Both the position numbers and the translations under genes were made by a program. DNA of 64,000 nt, from contig NZ_JAPPUY010000001.1 in NCBI RefSeq assembly GCF_026712245.1, positions 1,178,001 through 1,242,000 of the forward strand, given 5' to 3'. How positions within the stretch are numbered: the stretch's first letter is position 1; the number at the start of each line of letters is the position of its first letter. The DNA comes from Roseateles hydrophilus (GTDB lineage Bacteria; Pseudomonadota; Gammaproteobacteria; Burkholderiales; Burkholderiaceae_C). This document shows, one piece after another, positions 21,616 through 30,345 of the stretch. The notes under the pieces were generated by a model. The model had not been told where the DNA came from. It ran no database searches and saw only the letters and a program-made list of their open reading frames with translations.

Positions 21616-21915
21616 ATGACCCGCTCTGACCTCGTCGCCGTGCTCGCCGAACGATTTGGCCAACTGACCCAGCGGGACACCGAGTTCGCGGTCAAGACCA
21701 TCCTGGACGCCATGAGCGACGCGCTGGCCCGGGGGCACCGCATCGAGATCCGGGGCTTCGGCAGCTTCTCCATCAGCCGTCGCCCGCCCCGCGTGGGCCG
21801 CAACCCGCGCAGCGGCGAGCAGGTCATGATCCCCGAGAAGCTGGCGCCGCACTTCAAGCCCGGCAAGGCGCTGCGCGAAGCGGTCGACAAGCACCTCCCC
21901 GTCACGGACGCCTGA
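21616..21915 (+). CDS. ihfB: Integration host factor subunit beta
   Basis: DNA-bending histone-like protein; forms a heterodimer with IhfA. 99 residues. The beta-arm signature [26 protein letters not shown] is present with the intercalating proline. The conserved position directly after rpsA supports IhfB rather than HU. lapA starts 17 bases after the stop. Confidence 0.96.
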   Translation: MTRSDLVAVLAERFGQLTQRDTEFAVKTILDAMSDALARGHRIEIRGFGSFSISRRPPRVGRNPRSGEQVMIPEKLAPHFKPGKALREAVDKHLPVTDA

Positions 21916-21931
21916 GCCAGAATCCGGGGCC

Positions 21932-22222
21932 ATGCGCACCCTCGTCTGGCTCCTGCGAGCCCTCGTCTTCTTCACGCTGTTCGCGTTCGCGCTGAACAAC
22001 GGCCACGACGCTGTCGTGCGCTGGTTCTTCGGCCATGAATGGCGCGCTCCCCAGGTGATCATCGTGCTCGTCGCCTTCGCGGCCGGCGCGGCGTTTGGCG
22101 TGCTGGCCATGGTGCCGGCCTGGTGGCGCCACCGCCGTGCGGCCCAGCGCGCCGAGCCCGCTGCCACTCCCGCGCCCGAGGCGCCTGCTGTTCCTTACGC
22201 CGCCCACCAAGATGGAGTTTGA
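21932..22222 (+). CDS. lapA: LapA family inner-membrane protein (DUF1049)
   Basis: 96 residues with two membrane helices (about 8-24 and 40-62) and a short Ala/Pro-rich cytoplasmic tail. NNGHDAVVRWFFG and the second-helix pattern match LapA/YciS. In E. coli LapA pairs with LapB in controlling LPS assembly and LpxC turnover. It overlaps the lapB start by 11 bases, so the two are coupled. Confidence 0.88.
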   Translation: MRTLVWLLRALVFFTLFAFALNNGHDAVVRWFFGHEWRAPQVIIVLVAFAAGAAFGVLAMVPAWWRHRRAAQRAEPAATPAPEAPAVPYAAHQDGV

Positions 22223-23354
22223 TCCACGCTGGCTGCTGTTCGTCCTGCCCGTCGTCTTCGTCCTTGGCTGGCTGGCCTCCAAACTGGACTCCAAGCAGTG
22301 GAAGCTCGAGCAGCGCGAATCGCCCAAGGCCTACTTCAAGGGGCTGAACCTGCTGCTCAATGAGCAGCAGGACAAGGCCATCGACGCCTTCATCGAGGCC
22401 GTCCAAAACGACCCGGACACGTCCGAGCTGCACTTCGCGCTCGGCAGCCTGTTCCGCCGTCGTGGCGAGACCGAGCGCGCCGTGCGCGTGCATGAGCACC
22501 TGATCCGGCGCGGCGACATCGCCAAGGCCGACCGCGACCGCGCCCAGCACGAGCTGGCGCAGGATTTCTTCAAGGCCGGCCTGTTCGACCGCGCCGAGGC
22601 CGCCTATGCCGCGCTGCGTGGCACGGCGTTCGAGCGCGAGGCGCGGCTGGCGCTGCTGTCGCTGTACGAGCGCTCGCGCGACTGGGCCAAGGCGGCCGAG
22701 GTGGCCGCCGAGCTGGAAGCTGCCGGCACCGGCTCGTTCTCGGGCCGCATTGCGCACTACCTGTGCGAGCAGGCCCTCGTTGCCCAAGCGCAAGGCCATG
22801 CCGACCTCGCGCCCGAGCTGCTCGATCAGGCGCAGCGCCGCGCGCCCGAGGCCGCACGTGCCTATGTACTGCAGGGCCAGATGGCCCTGAAGGCCGGCCA
22901 GCCCGAGACCGCGATGGCAGCCTTCACGACGCTGCTCGCAGCGAACCCGCCGGCCTTCAACCTCGTCGCGGCCGACTGCGCAGCTGCCGCCAAGGCGCTG
23001 GGGCAGCCCGAGCGCGCTGTCGCGCTGCTGACCGAGCAATATCAGCGCGCACCCAGCATGCACCTGCTGCGCGCGCTGGCCACGCTGGAACCCGGCCCAC
23101 AACGCGAGCGCCTGGCGGCCCACCTGCGCGAGCAGCCGGCGCTGTCCGCTGCGACAGACCTGCTCAAGCTCAACGCCGCCGCGCTGCCCGCCGACGAAGC
23201 AGGCCCACTGGTACAGACGCTGGAGAAGGCTGCCAAGCCCTTGCTGCGCTACCGCTGCGCCGCCTGCGGCTTCGAGGCCGCCCATTACTTCTGGCAATGC
23301 CCTGGTTGCCTGAACTGGGACACCTACCCTCCCCGGCACGTGGAAGAGCTGTAA
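22212..23354 (+). CDS. lapB: Lipopolysaccharide assembly protein LapB (TPR + rubredoxin-like domain)
   Basis: 380 residues. N-terminal membrane anchor (WLLFVLPVVFVLGWLASKL), TPR repeats over most of the body, and a C-terminal rubredoxin-type metal site with two CxxC pairs (YRCAACGF and WQCPGCLNW). In E. coli LapB adapts LpxC to FtsH and coordinates LPS synthesis. ATG at 22212 overlaps the end of lapA and gives the family start MEFDPRWL. Glycosyltransferases and an MsbA-like exporter follow, consistent with an LPS role. Confidence 0.93.
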   Translation: MEFDPRWLLFVLPVVFVLGWLASKLDSKQWKLEQRESPKAYFKGLNLLLNEQQDKAIDAFIEAVQNDPDTSELHFALGSLFRRRGETERAVRVHEHLIRRGDIAKADRDRAQHELAQDFFKAGLFDRAEAAYAALRGTAFEREARLALLSLYERSRDWAKAAEVAAELEAAGTGSFSGRIAHYLCEQALVAQAQGHADLAPELLDQAQRRAPEAARAYVLQGQMALKAGQPETAMAAFTTLLAANPPAFNLVAADCAAAAKALGQPERAVALLTEQYQRAPSMHLLRALATLEPGPQRERLAAHLREQPALSAATDLLKLNAAALPADEAGPLVQTLEKAAKPLLRYRCAACGFEAAHYFWQCPGCLNWDTYPPRHVEEL

Positions 23355-23358
23355 TCCG

Positions 23359-24090
23359 ATGCGCCATATCGTCTGCATGAAATGGGGCACCAAGTACGGC
23401 CCCGAATACGTCAACCGCCTCTATGCAATGGTGCGCCGTCACCTGCGTGACGATTTCCACTTCGTCTGCCTGACCGATCGCACCGAGGGCATCCGCGCCG
23501 AGGTGACCTGCTTCCCCATCCCCGAGCTCACGCTTCCCAATGGCGAGCCGGAGCGCGGCTGGAAGAAGCTCACCACCTTCAGCCCGGTGCTCGTCAACGA
23601 CTACGGTCTGCGCGGCACGGCGCTGTTCCTGGACCTGGACGTCGTCATCGTCGATGACATCACGCCGTTCTTCGAGGTCCCAGGCGCGTTCCTCGTCATT
23701 CACGACTGGAAGCGCCCCTGGCGCATCACCGGCAACTCATCGGTCTACCGCTGGGAGTTGGGCGCACACCAGGACGTGCTGACCGAGTTCGTCGCCGACC
23801 AGGCCAAGGCCAAGGCCGAGTTCCGCAACGAGCAGGCCTTTCTGTCCGCCGTGTTGCACCGCCAGGGCCAGCTGAAGTACTGGGACGCGAGTTGGTGCGC
23901 CAGCTACAAGTACCACTGCATTCCGGCCTGGCCCACCAGCTACTGGCGCGACCCGTTCATCCCGCAAGGCGCCCGCATCCTCATCTTCCACGGCGTCATG
24001 AACCCACCCGATGCGCTGGCGGGCCGCAGCAACGGCAATTGGCGCCATGCGCGGCCGGCGCGCTGGATTGCAGACCATTGGCGCGAATGA
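23359..24090 (+). CDS. Putative glycosyltransferase (GT-A fold, unclassified)
   Basis: 243 residues, no signal or membrane segment. Starts with RHIVCMKWGTKYGPEYVNRLYAMV and carries a DxD-type motif in ALFLDLDVVIVDD (about 92-104), the metal/nucleotide-sugar site of GT-A enzymes. The C-terminal HGVMNPPDA resembles the late HxG motif of GT8-like enzymes. It starts four bases after lapB, within a run of sugar-transfer genes, so a role in LPS core or O-chain synthesis is likely. Donor and acceptor cannot be told. Confidence 0.7.
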   Translation: MRHIVCMKWGTKYGPEYVNRLYAMVRRHLRDDFHFVCLTDRTEGIRAEVTCFPIPELTLPNGEPERGWKKLTTFSPVLVNDYGLRGTALFLDLDVVIVDDITPFFEVPGAFLVIHDWKRPWRITGNSSVYRWELGAHQDVLTEFVADQAKAKAEFRNEQAFLSAVLHRQGQLKYWDASWCASYKYHCIPAWPTSYWRDPFIPQGARILIFHGVMNPPDALAGRSNGNWRHARPARWIADHWRE

Positions 24091-24097
24091 CTGACGC

Positions 24098-25051
24098 ATG
24101 ACGGTCGTCGTCCTGATCCTCAAGGGACTGCTGGTCCTCGTCACACTGCTGTTTCTGCGCGAGGTGTGGACGGTGCTGCGCGCCCGCGTGCCCGAGCGCA
24201 CGCACGAAACGACGGTTGGCAACGCCCGGCATGACGCACCCATTCCCAAGGTCATCTGGACCTACTGGCACGCCTCACCGCCGCCGGACTTCATCCAGGC
24301 CTGCCTGGAGAACTGGCGACGCTGCGCACCGGACCACGAGATCCGCCTGCTCGACCGCGACAGCGCGCTGAACTGGCTGCCCGCGCTGCGCGCCGACTTC
24401 GACACCCTGCCCGCCTATCGCCAGGCCGATTGGCTGCGCATCCAACTGCTGGCCCGTCACGGCGGCGTGTGGATGGATGCATCCATGCTGCTGGCCCGCA
24501 ATCTGGACTGGTTGCATCAGCAGCGCGAACGGCGCGCGGCGAGCTATGTGGGCTTCTACATCGACCGCTACACCACGCGCCCGGACCAGCCCATCGTCGA
24601 AAACTGGCTGATGGCCGCCGCCCCTGGATGCCCGTTCACCCAGGCCCTGGCACACGCCTTCGACAAGGCGCTGGACGAGGGCGCGGACGCCGTGCTGGGC
24701 CGTCTGGCAGCACAGGGCCGGGCCACCCGGGTGCTGCAAGGCTTGGATGAGCAGTCGCGGCGCTACCTCCTGATGCACGTCGTCACCGCCGACCTGCTGG
24801 ATCAGCATGCCGACGGCTACCGCCTGGTGCTGATGCGCGCCGAAGACGGCCCCTTCGCCTGGTTGAGCCAAGTGGGCTGGCGCAAAACGCACCTCTACGT
24901 TCGCATTGCGCTGACGCCTTGCCCGCGCCGGCTACCAGCGCTGCTGAAGCTGCGCGGCAACGACCGTCGCATCGTCGAGAAGCACTGGCTGCGCGGCCGC
25001 GTGCTGCCCGGCAGCGCGCTGGACGCCCTGCTGCGACGGCGCACCGCATGA
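24098..25051 (+). CDS. Capsular polysaccharide synthesis-type glycosyltransferase
   Basis: 317 residues. One N-terminal membrane helix (about 3-22) anchors a cytoplasmic domain. IPKVIWTYWHASPPPDF, then ADWLRIQLLARHGGVWMDASMLL: this is the GT32/Caps_synth pattern with a DxS-type variant of DxD at WMDAS. It lies seven bases after the preceding glycosyltransferase and overlaps the next start (ATGA). It likely acts in cell-surface glycan assembly. Confidence 0.8.
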   Translation: MTVVVLILKGLLVLVTLLFLREVWTVLRARVPERTHETTVGNARHDAPIPKVIWTYWHASPPPDFIQACLENWRRCAPDHEIRLLDRDSALNWLPALRADFDTLPAYRQADWLRIQLLARHGGVWMDASMLLARNLDWLHQQRERRAASYVGFYIDRYTTRPDQPIVENWLMAAAPGCPFTQALAHAFDKALDEGADAVLGRLAAQGRATRVLQGLDEQSRRYLLMHVVTADLLDQHADGYRLVLMRAEDGPFAWLSQVGWRKTHLYVRIALTPCPRRLPALLKLRGNDRRIVEKHWLRGRVLPGSALDALLRRRTA

Positions 25052-26016
25052 GCTGGCTCAGCCTGCTGCTGCCGCTGTACCGCGTGCAGGCCTGGCTGCC
25101 GGCCTGCATCGAGTCGCTGCGGCCGCAACTGGATGAGGGCGTGGAGATCATCTGCGTGGATGACGCCTCGCCTGACGACTGCGCTGCCGTCGTGCGGCAG
25201 TTGCTGCCACAGGCCCGCGTCATCCGCCTGCCGGCCAACGGCGGCGTCAGTGCCGCGCGCAACCGGCTTCTGGACGAAGCCCGAGGCGAGTACCTCTGGT
25301 TCATCGACCCGGATGACCTCGTCGAACCCGGCGTCATCCCGCGGCTGAAAGCCCTGCTCGGCGAGCACCAGCCCGACCTGCTGACGCTGGATTTCCGCCT
25401 TTTCGACGATGGCCCGTGCACCGACTCCGTCAAGCCGCGCCACCGCCACCTCAGCAGCTTTGCCGGCCCGCGCCACGTCGTCATGGACGACGTGAACCTG
25501 CGGCTGCGCGGCCTGTTCGCCAACGGGCAGTTCCATCCCTGGAGCAAGGTCGTGCGCCGGGCCTGCTGGCCGGCATCGCTGCGCTTCCCCGTCGGCCGCA
25601 TCTATGAGGACCTGGCGCTGTACCCGCGCCTGGCCCTGCACACGCCACGCCACCTCCACATCCCCGAGGTCTGGATGGCCTACCGCCAGCGCGGCGGCAG
25701 CCTGATGTCGGCCCTGTGCACGCAGCGGCTGGACGACTGGACGGCCGCGCTCGACGGCCTCGCCGCACAACTGCCGCCGCTGGATGAAGACACCCGCTTC
25801 GAGATTGCGCACTTCTGCGCGCGCACGCTGCTGCGCGCGAGGCGGCGCCGGCTGCAGCTGGGCGGGCCGGCACTGGACGGCCTGGCGACCGATGCACAGC
25901 GCTTCGAACGCAGCTCCCCCTTGAGTCGCGACCAGCTGCTGGCGGCCTATGTGCGCCGCGGCCGCTGGCTGCGCGCCCTGCAGTGGTGGGCTCAGCGCGC
26001 GCCGCAGGCGCGGTAG
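25048..26016 (+). CDS. Glycosyltransferase family 2
   Basis: 322 residues. N-terminal GT2 domain: SLLLPLYRVQAWLPACIESL, the nucleotide-binding VDDASPDD, and the DxD motif in WFIDPDDLVEPG (about 88-99). The C-terminal half is helical and Arg-rich. ATG at 25048 overlaps the previous stop. Its last 25 bases overlap the end of the convergent glycosyltransferase on the other strand. Confidence 0.9.
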   Translation: MSWLSLLLPLYRVQAWLPACIESLRPQLDEGVEIICVDDASPDDCAAVVRQLLPQARVIRLPANGGVSAARNRLLDEARGEYLWFIDPDDLVEPGVIPRLKALLGEHQPDLLTLDFRLFDDGPCTDSVKPRHRHLSSFAGPRHVVMDDVNLRLRGLFANGQFHPWSKVVRRACWPASLRFPVGRIYEDLALYPRLALHTPRHLHIPEVWMAYRQRGGSLMSALCTQRLDDWTAALDGLAAQLPPLDEDTRFEIAHFCARTLLRARRRRLQLGGPALDGLATDAQRFERSSPLSRDQLLAAYVRRGRWLRALQWWAQRAPQAR

Positions 26017-26996
26017 AAGGCCTCGATCTCCGCCACCCGCGCCGGCAGGGCATAGGGCTCAACCGGGTGCGCCCGGCGCGCCGGCCGCAGCGCATGCAGG
26101 CGGGCCAGCGCCGCCGCCAGCGCCACCGCATCACCGCAGGGCAGCAAAGGCTCGAAGCTGGCCTGCAGATGCTGCGCCCCCTCCGTAGCCGTGGCCAGGA
26201 TGGGCAGGCCTGCATGCATGGCCTCCAGGAAGACCAGCCCGAACGGCTCGCTGCGCGCGGCGCTGACGAACAGGTCGAACGCGGCCAGGCAATTGGCCGG
26301 CTCGTTCGTGAAGCCCGGCATGACGATGTCCTCTCCCGCCGCCGCCCGCACGGCCTGCCAGTCCGGCCCCTGCCCCACGAGCACGAGGCGGGCGCCGGGC
26401 AAGGCCGCGCGCTCGAAGGCCTGCACCAGCAGGTCCCAGCCCTTGCTGTGCTCGCCACGGCCCAGCGTGCCCACCAGCCAGTCGTCCGGCCCCACGCCCC
26501 AGGCCGCGCGCAGCCGCTCGCGGGCGCCGGGGTCGGCCGGCCTGGGCTGGCTCCAGTTGTTGATCTGCGCAACGCGGCCGCCAAAGCGGCTGGGGATCTG
26601 GCCCAGCTGCTGCGGCGTGATCGCGATCAGCCCGTCCAGGTGCTGGTGCTGATGCGGCTTGTAGGCGATGTGCAGCGTCGCCACGCGCACCGGCGGCGCA
26701 CTCACCCGCGCCAGCGCCTTGCACGCATGGCTCAGGTGGGCATGGCAGACGTCGGGCTGCCAGTGCCGCAGCCAGCGTGCCACGCGGTGGCCGGTGAACA
26801 GCTGCGGCCAGGCCAGCCGGTGCTGCTGCACGCGCGCATCCAGCCGCTGCGCCCAGGCGTCCGGCCGGTCCTCGGCCGCAGCCTGTGCCAACAGAAAGCA
26901 GACCTCGTGCGACGCGCTCTGCGCGTTGGCCAGCTCAATGGCGTAGCGCTCGCTGCCAGCGAAGCGCTTGGTGAAGAGAAGGTGGGCGATGCGCAT
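25992..26996 (-). CDS. Glycosyltransferase family 4 (GT-B fold)
   Basis: 334 residues. MRIAHLLFTKRFAGSERYAIELAN at the N-terminus and, in the C-terminal half, LGRGEHSKGWDLLVQAF, VGQGPDW and the donor-site motif ARSEPFGLVFLEAMHAGLP (the EX7E pattern) define a GT4-type retaining enzyme. ATG at 26996 was chosen over an upstream ATG at 27035 that would overlap the divergent msbA start. It converges on the GT2 gene with a 25-base overlap and is divergent from msbA. Confidence 0.9.
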   Translation of the reverse strand: MRIAHLLFTKRFAGSERYAIELANAQSASHEVCFLLAQAAAEDRPDAWAQRLDARVQQHRLAWPQLFTGHRVARWLRHWQPDVCHAHLSHACKALARVSAPPVRVATLHIAYKPHQHQHLDGLIAITPQQLGQIPSRFGGRVAQINNWSQPRPADPGARERLRAAWGVGPDDWLVGTLGRGEHSKGWDLLVQAFERAALPGARLVLVGQGPDWQAVRAAAGEDIVMPGFTNEPANCLAAFDLFVSAARSEPFGLVFLEAMHAGLPILATATEGAQHLQASFEPLLPCGDAVALAAALARLHALRPARRAHPVEPYALPARVAEIEAFYRACGAR

Positions 26997-27033
26997 CGGG
27001 GCATGATTGAAACACGGACGACAATCGCGCCCC

Positions 27034-28770
27034 ATGTCCCAAGACTCCTCCGTTCCCGTCAGCCGCCGCCTGGGCCGCTACGTCTACCCTTACCGCTGGG
27101 GCGCGGTGCTCACCATCGTGGCCTACCTGGGTGTGGCCGGCACCGAGCTGATGCTGCCCAAGCTCATCGGCTATGCCTTCGGCGAGGGCTTCGCCAAAGA
27201 CGCCTTCCCGCTGTGGATGGTGCCCGTGGTGCTGGTGGGTCTGTACGTCGTGCGCGGGCTGTGCAACTTCGCCGGGCAGTACCTGTTCCACTGGACCATC
27301 ACGCGCAGCGTGCTGGACTTCCGCACCGCGCTGGTGGAGGCGCTGCTGAAGCTGGATGCGCAGGTCTACACCCGCATGCAGCCGGGCACGGCCGTCACCA
27401 AGGTCGTCAACGACCCGCAGCAGATCCTGCAGCTCACCGGCGACGTCGGCATGGCGCTGCTGCGCGACGGCCTGCCGGCCATCGGCCTGGTGGGCTACCT
27501 GTTCCACCTGAACTGGCAGCTCACGCTGCTGGCGCTGGTGGTGGCGCCGCTGCTGGCGCTGGTGATGAAGAAGGTCAACCGGCGCATCCGGCTGATGTCC
27601 TCGCGCTCCTACGACTCGCAGCTGGTGCTGGTCAACAAGGTGGACGACATCACCCGCGCCTGGCGCGTGGTGCGCCAGTTCGGCGCGGCGGCGTTCGAGC
27701 GCCAGCGCTTTGTTGACGCGGCGCAGGAGGTGCGCCGCTACAACCTCAAGGCGGCGGCCGCCGCGGCCATGGCCCAGCCCATGTCGCAGCTGGTGGCCAG
27801 CGTGGGCCTGTCCTTCATCATCTGCGCGGCACTGTGGCAGGCGCGGGCCGAAGGAACCGGCGTGCAGCAGTTCGCCGAGTTCATCGCGGCGCTGCTGCTG
27901 CTGATCTCCAAGCTGCGCCACCTGTCCGACCTGGCCGCGCCTCTGACGCGCGCCAGCGTCATCGCCCAGGGCTGCCTGGAGTTGATGGACGCGCCCAAGG
28001 AGGCCGACACCGGCACGCAGGAGCTGCCCGCGCCCGCGCGCGGCGACATCGCGATGGACGCGGTGCGCCTGACCTACCCGGGCGCCGCGCAGCCGGCGCT
28101 GGACGGGCTGACGCTGGCCTTCGGCGCCGGCAAGACCACCGCGCTCGTGGGCGCCTCGGGCGCCGGCAAGAGCTCCATCATCCACCTGCTGCTGGGCTTC
28201 GGCCGGCCCGATGGTGGCCACATCCGGCTCGACGGCGCCGACATCAGCGCACTCAGCCGCGCCGCATTGCGCCGCCAGTTCGCAGTGGTGTCGCAGGACA
28301 TCGTGCTGTTCGACGACTCGGTTGCCGCCAACATCGCCTACGCCCAGCCACGCGACGACGCCAAGCTGGAGCAGGTGCTGCGCGCTGCCCACCTGTGGGA
28401 CTTCGTGCAGACGCTGCCGGAAGGGCTGGAGACGCCCGTGGGCGCCAATGGCGGCAAGCTCTCCGGCGGCCAGCGCCAGCGCCTGGCGATTGCGCGGGCG
28501 CTGTACAAGGACGCGCCCATCTGGATCTTCGACGAGGCCACCTCGGCACTGGACACCGAGAGCGAGCGGGCCGTGCAGCAGGCGCTCGGCCAGTGGGCTG
28601 GCCGCAAGACGCTGATCGTCATCGCGCACCGGCTGTCCACCATCCGCGATGCCGACGCCATCCACGTGATGGGCGCTGGCAAGCTGGTGGAGACCGGCAC
28701 GCATGCCGAGCTGATCGCCCTCAACGGCGCCTATGCGGCGATGGTGCGGGCGCAGGCGGGCGAGGCCTGA
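27034..28770 (+). CDS. msbA: ABC transporter, MsbA-like lipid A-core exporter/flippase
   Basis: 578-residue half-transporter: six-helix export domain (about 20-310) fused to an ATPase with Walker A GASGAGKSS, signature LSGGQRQR, Walker B IWIFDEATSALD and H-loop AHRLST. Its place beside lapB and LPS glycosyltransferases favours flipping of lipid A-core, but similar half-transporters export other lipids or drugs. ATG at 27034; its 5' end lies 37 bases from the divergent glycosyltransferase. Confidence 0.85.
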   Translation: MSQDSSVPVSRRLGRYVYPYRWGAVLTIVAYLGVAGTELMLPKLIGYAFGEGFAKDAFPLWMVPVVLVGLYVVRGLCNFAGQYLFHWTITRSVLDFRTALVEALLKLDAQVYTRMQPGTAVTKVVNDPQQILQLTGDVGMALLRDGLPAIGLVGYLFHLNWQLTLLALVVAPLLALVMKKVNRRIRLMSSRSYDSQLVLVNKVDDITRAWRVVRQFGAAAFERQRFVDAAQEVRRYNLKAAAAAAMAQPMSQLVASVGLSFIICAALWQARAEGTGVQQFAEFIAALLLLISKLRHLSDLAAPLTRASVIAQGCLELMDAPKEADTGTQELPAPARGDIAMDAVRLTYPGAAQPALDGLTLAFGAGKTTALVGASGAGKSSIIHLLLGFGRPDGGHIRLDGADISALSRAALRRQFAVVSQDIVLFDDSVAANIAYAQPRDDAKLEQVLRAAHLWDFVQTLPEGLETPVGANGGKLSGGQRQRLAIARALYKDAPIWIFDEATSALDTESERAVQQALGQWAGRKTLIVIAHRLSTIRDADAIHVMGAGKLVETGTHAELIALNGAYAAMVRAQAGEA

Positions 28771-28773
28771 GCC

Positions 28774-29055
28774 ATGCGTCGCCGCGCGCTGCTGCTGTGC
28801 ATCGCGGCACCGGCCGCGGCCCAGGCCGTGGCCGACGTTGAGGTCAACACCGCGACGCGCGCGAGACTCGAGGCCCTGCCCGGCCTGGGCCCGGCCTTGG
28901 TGCAGCGGCTGCTGGCCAAGCGGCCGTTTGCGGACTGGGACGACCTGATGCGGCGCGTGCCGGGCGTCAAGGCGGGCACGGCGCGGCGGCTGTCGGCGGC
29001 CGGCCTGCGTGTGGCCGGCCAGGCCTGGTCAACAGCCGGCAGCGAAGCCGGCTGA
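28774..29055 (+). CDS. Small secreted helix-hairpin-helix protein (ComEA-like)
   Basis: 93 residues. Signal peptide about 1-19 (LLLCIAAPAAAQA), then one helix-hairpin-helix DNA-binding unit pair: VEVNTATRARLEALPGLGPALVQRLL and the FADWDDLMRRVPGVKAGTARRL half. This is the compact ComEA form of Gram-negative bacteria, where ComEA pulls transforming DNA into the periplasm. It starts three bases after msbA, and its 3' end overlaps the tail of the convergent patatin gene by 27 bases. Confidence 0.85.
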   Translation: MRRRALLLCIAAPAAAQAVADVEVNTATRARLEALPGLGPALVQRLLAKRPFADWDDLMRRVPGVKAGTARRLSAAGLRVAGQAWSTAGSEAG

Positions 29056-30330
29056 GCGGCTGCGGCGCAGCTGCACCGGGTCCACCTGCGGCGCACGCGC
29101 CGGCCAGCCGAAGAAGCGCTGCACCTCGGCCCGCTTGGTCAGCGTGTCGCTCATGCCCAGGTTGATCAGCTCGTTGATGAAGCTGGGCTCGAACAGCAGA
29201 TAGCTCACCAGCGCCGCACCGCTGGTGCTCTTGCCGCGGCCGCTGACGCCGATGGCACGCAGCATGGCGCGCACGGACTTGGGCAGACTGGCCTGGTGCT
29301 CGCCGGCCAGGTCGTCCAGCCGCCGGCTGGGCGCAATGACCAGCAGCTCAATGGGCCGCAGCGCCGTGGCCGAGCGCGCCTCGGGCGGCAGCAGCGCCAG
29401 CGTGCGGTTGATGCGGCGCAGCCGCTCCACGTCCACGGCCAGCGCGTCCAGGAAGATGTTGGACAGCGCATGGCCAGCGATGTGGGCCATGCTGGGGTGG
29501 CTCTGCGTGGCCGCCGTGCGGCGGCCCTCGGGTTCCTTCATGCGGCCGGCGCCGATGACGAGGATGCGGTCTGCGCCCAGATGCACGGCCGGCGAGATCG
29601 GCGCGTTCTGGCGCATGGAGCCATCGCCGAACCACTCAGGCGCGCCCTCGAAATCCAGCGGCTCGGCCGGGAAGATGAAGGGAATGGCGGCCGAGGCCAT
29701 CAGGTGCGCGAGCGTCAGCCGGGTCTGCACGGCCATGCGCTGCTCGCGCAGCCAGGGCACGACATGGTGGTGCGTCTGGAAGAAGGTGACGTGCTGGCCC
29801 GAGGTGTAGCTGGAGCCTGTCAGCGCCAGCGCACGCAGATGGCCGCCTTCGAGCATGGCGTCCAGCCGGCCCATGTCCAGGTAGCGGGTCAGCAGTTCCC
29901 GCAGCGGCTGGTTGTCCAGCAGGCTGCGCGGGCGGCTGCGCGTCCACCGGGCGATCGCCCAGCCCAGGCTCAGCATGGACACCCAGCGCGCGCCGCTCTT
30001 GACGGCCTCGAAGGCGTCCGCGTGGTAGATGCTCTCCACATGCAGCCCCTGCCACAGGTGCATGAGGCCGTCCACGGCGCCATCGAAGTCATCGGCATGG
30101 CAGGCCAGCGTGGACGCGTTGATGGCGCCGGCCGACGTGCCGCTGATGATGGGGAAGGGATTGCTTTGCGTCATGCCCGCATCGCGCCGCAGCTGGGCAA
30201 TCGCGGCCAGCACGCCCACCTGGTAGGCGGCACGGGCGCCACCACCGGTCAGGATCAGGCCCGTGACCGGCTGCGAGCGGGTGGGCCCGGGGACGAGGGT
30301 GGGCACGGCGTGCAACATCGGCGAAATCAT
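29029..30330 (-). CDS. Patatin-like phospholipase family protein
   Basis: 433 residues. Oxyanion-hole loop LTGGGARAAYQVG (about 27-39), nucleophile elbow GTSAG (about 64-68) and the catalytic aspartate in FGDGSMRQNAPISPA form the Ser-Asp dyad of patatins. No signal peptide. The C-terminal region (LSNIFLDALAVDVERL onward) is typical of the bacterial RssA-unlike long subgroup. It starts 15 bases after the dnaE stop on the same strand. A second ATG four codons in is an alternative start. Confidence 0.9.
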   Translation of the reverse strand: MISPMLHAVPTLVPGPTRSQPVTGLILTGGGARAAYQVGVLAAIAQLRRDAGMTQSNPFPIISGTSAGAINASTLACHADDFDGAVDGLMHLWQGLHVESIYHADAFEAVKSGARWVSMLSLGWAIARWTRSRPRSLLDNQPLRELLTRYLDMGRLDAMLEGGHLRALALTGSSYTSGQHVTFFQTHHHVVPWLREQRMAVQTRLTLAHLMASAAIPFIFPAEPLDFEGAPEWFGDGSMRQNAPISPAVHLGADRILVIGAGRMKEPEGRRTAATQSHPSMAHIAGHALSNIFLDALAVDVERLRRINRTLALLPPEARSATALRPIELLVIAPSRRLDDLAGEHQASLPKSVRAMLRAIGVSGRGKSTSGAALVSYLLFEPSFINELINLGMSDTLTKRAEVQRFFGWPARAPQVDPVQLRRSRSAGFAAGC

Positions 30331-30345
30331 CGCCGATGCGACGCG

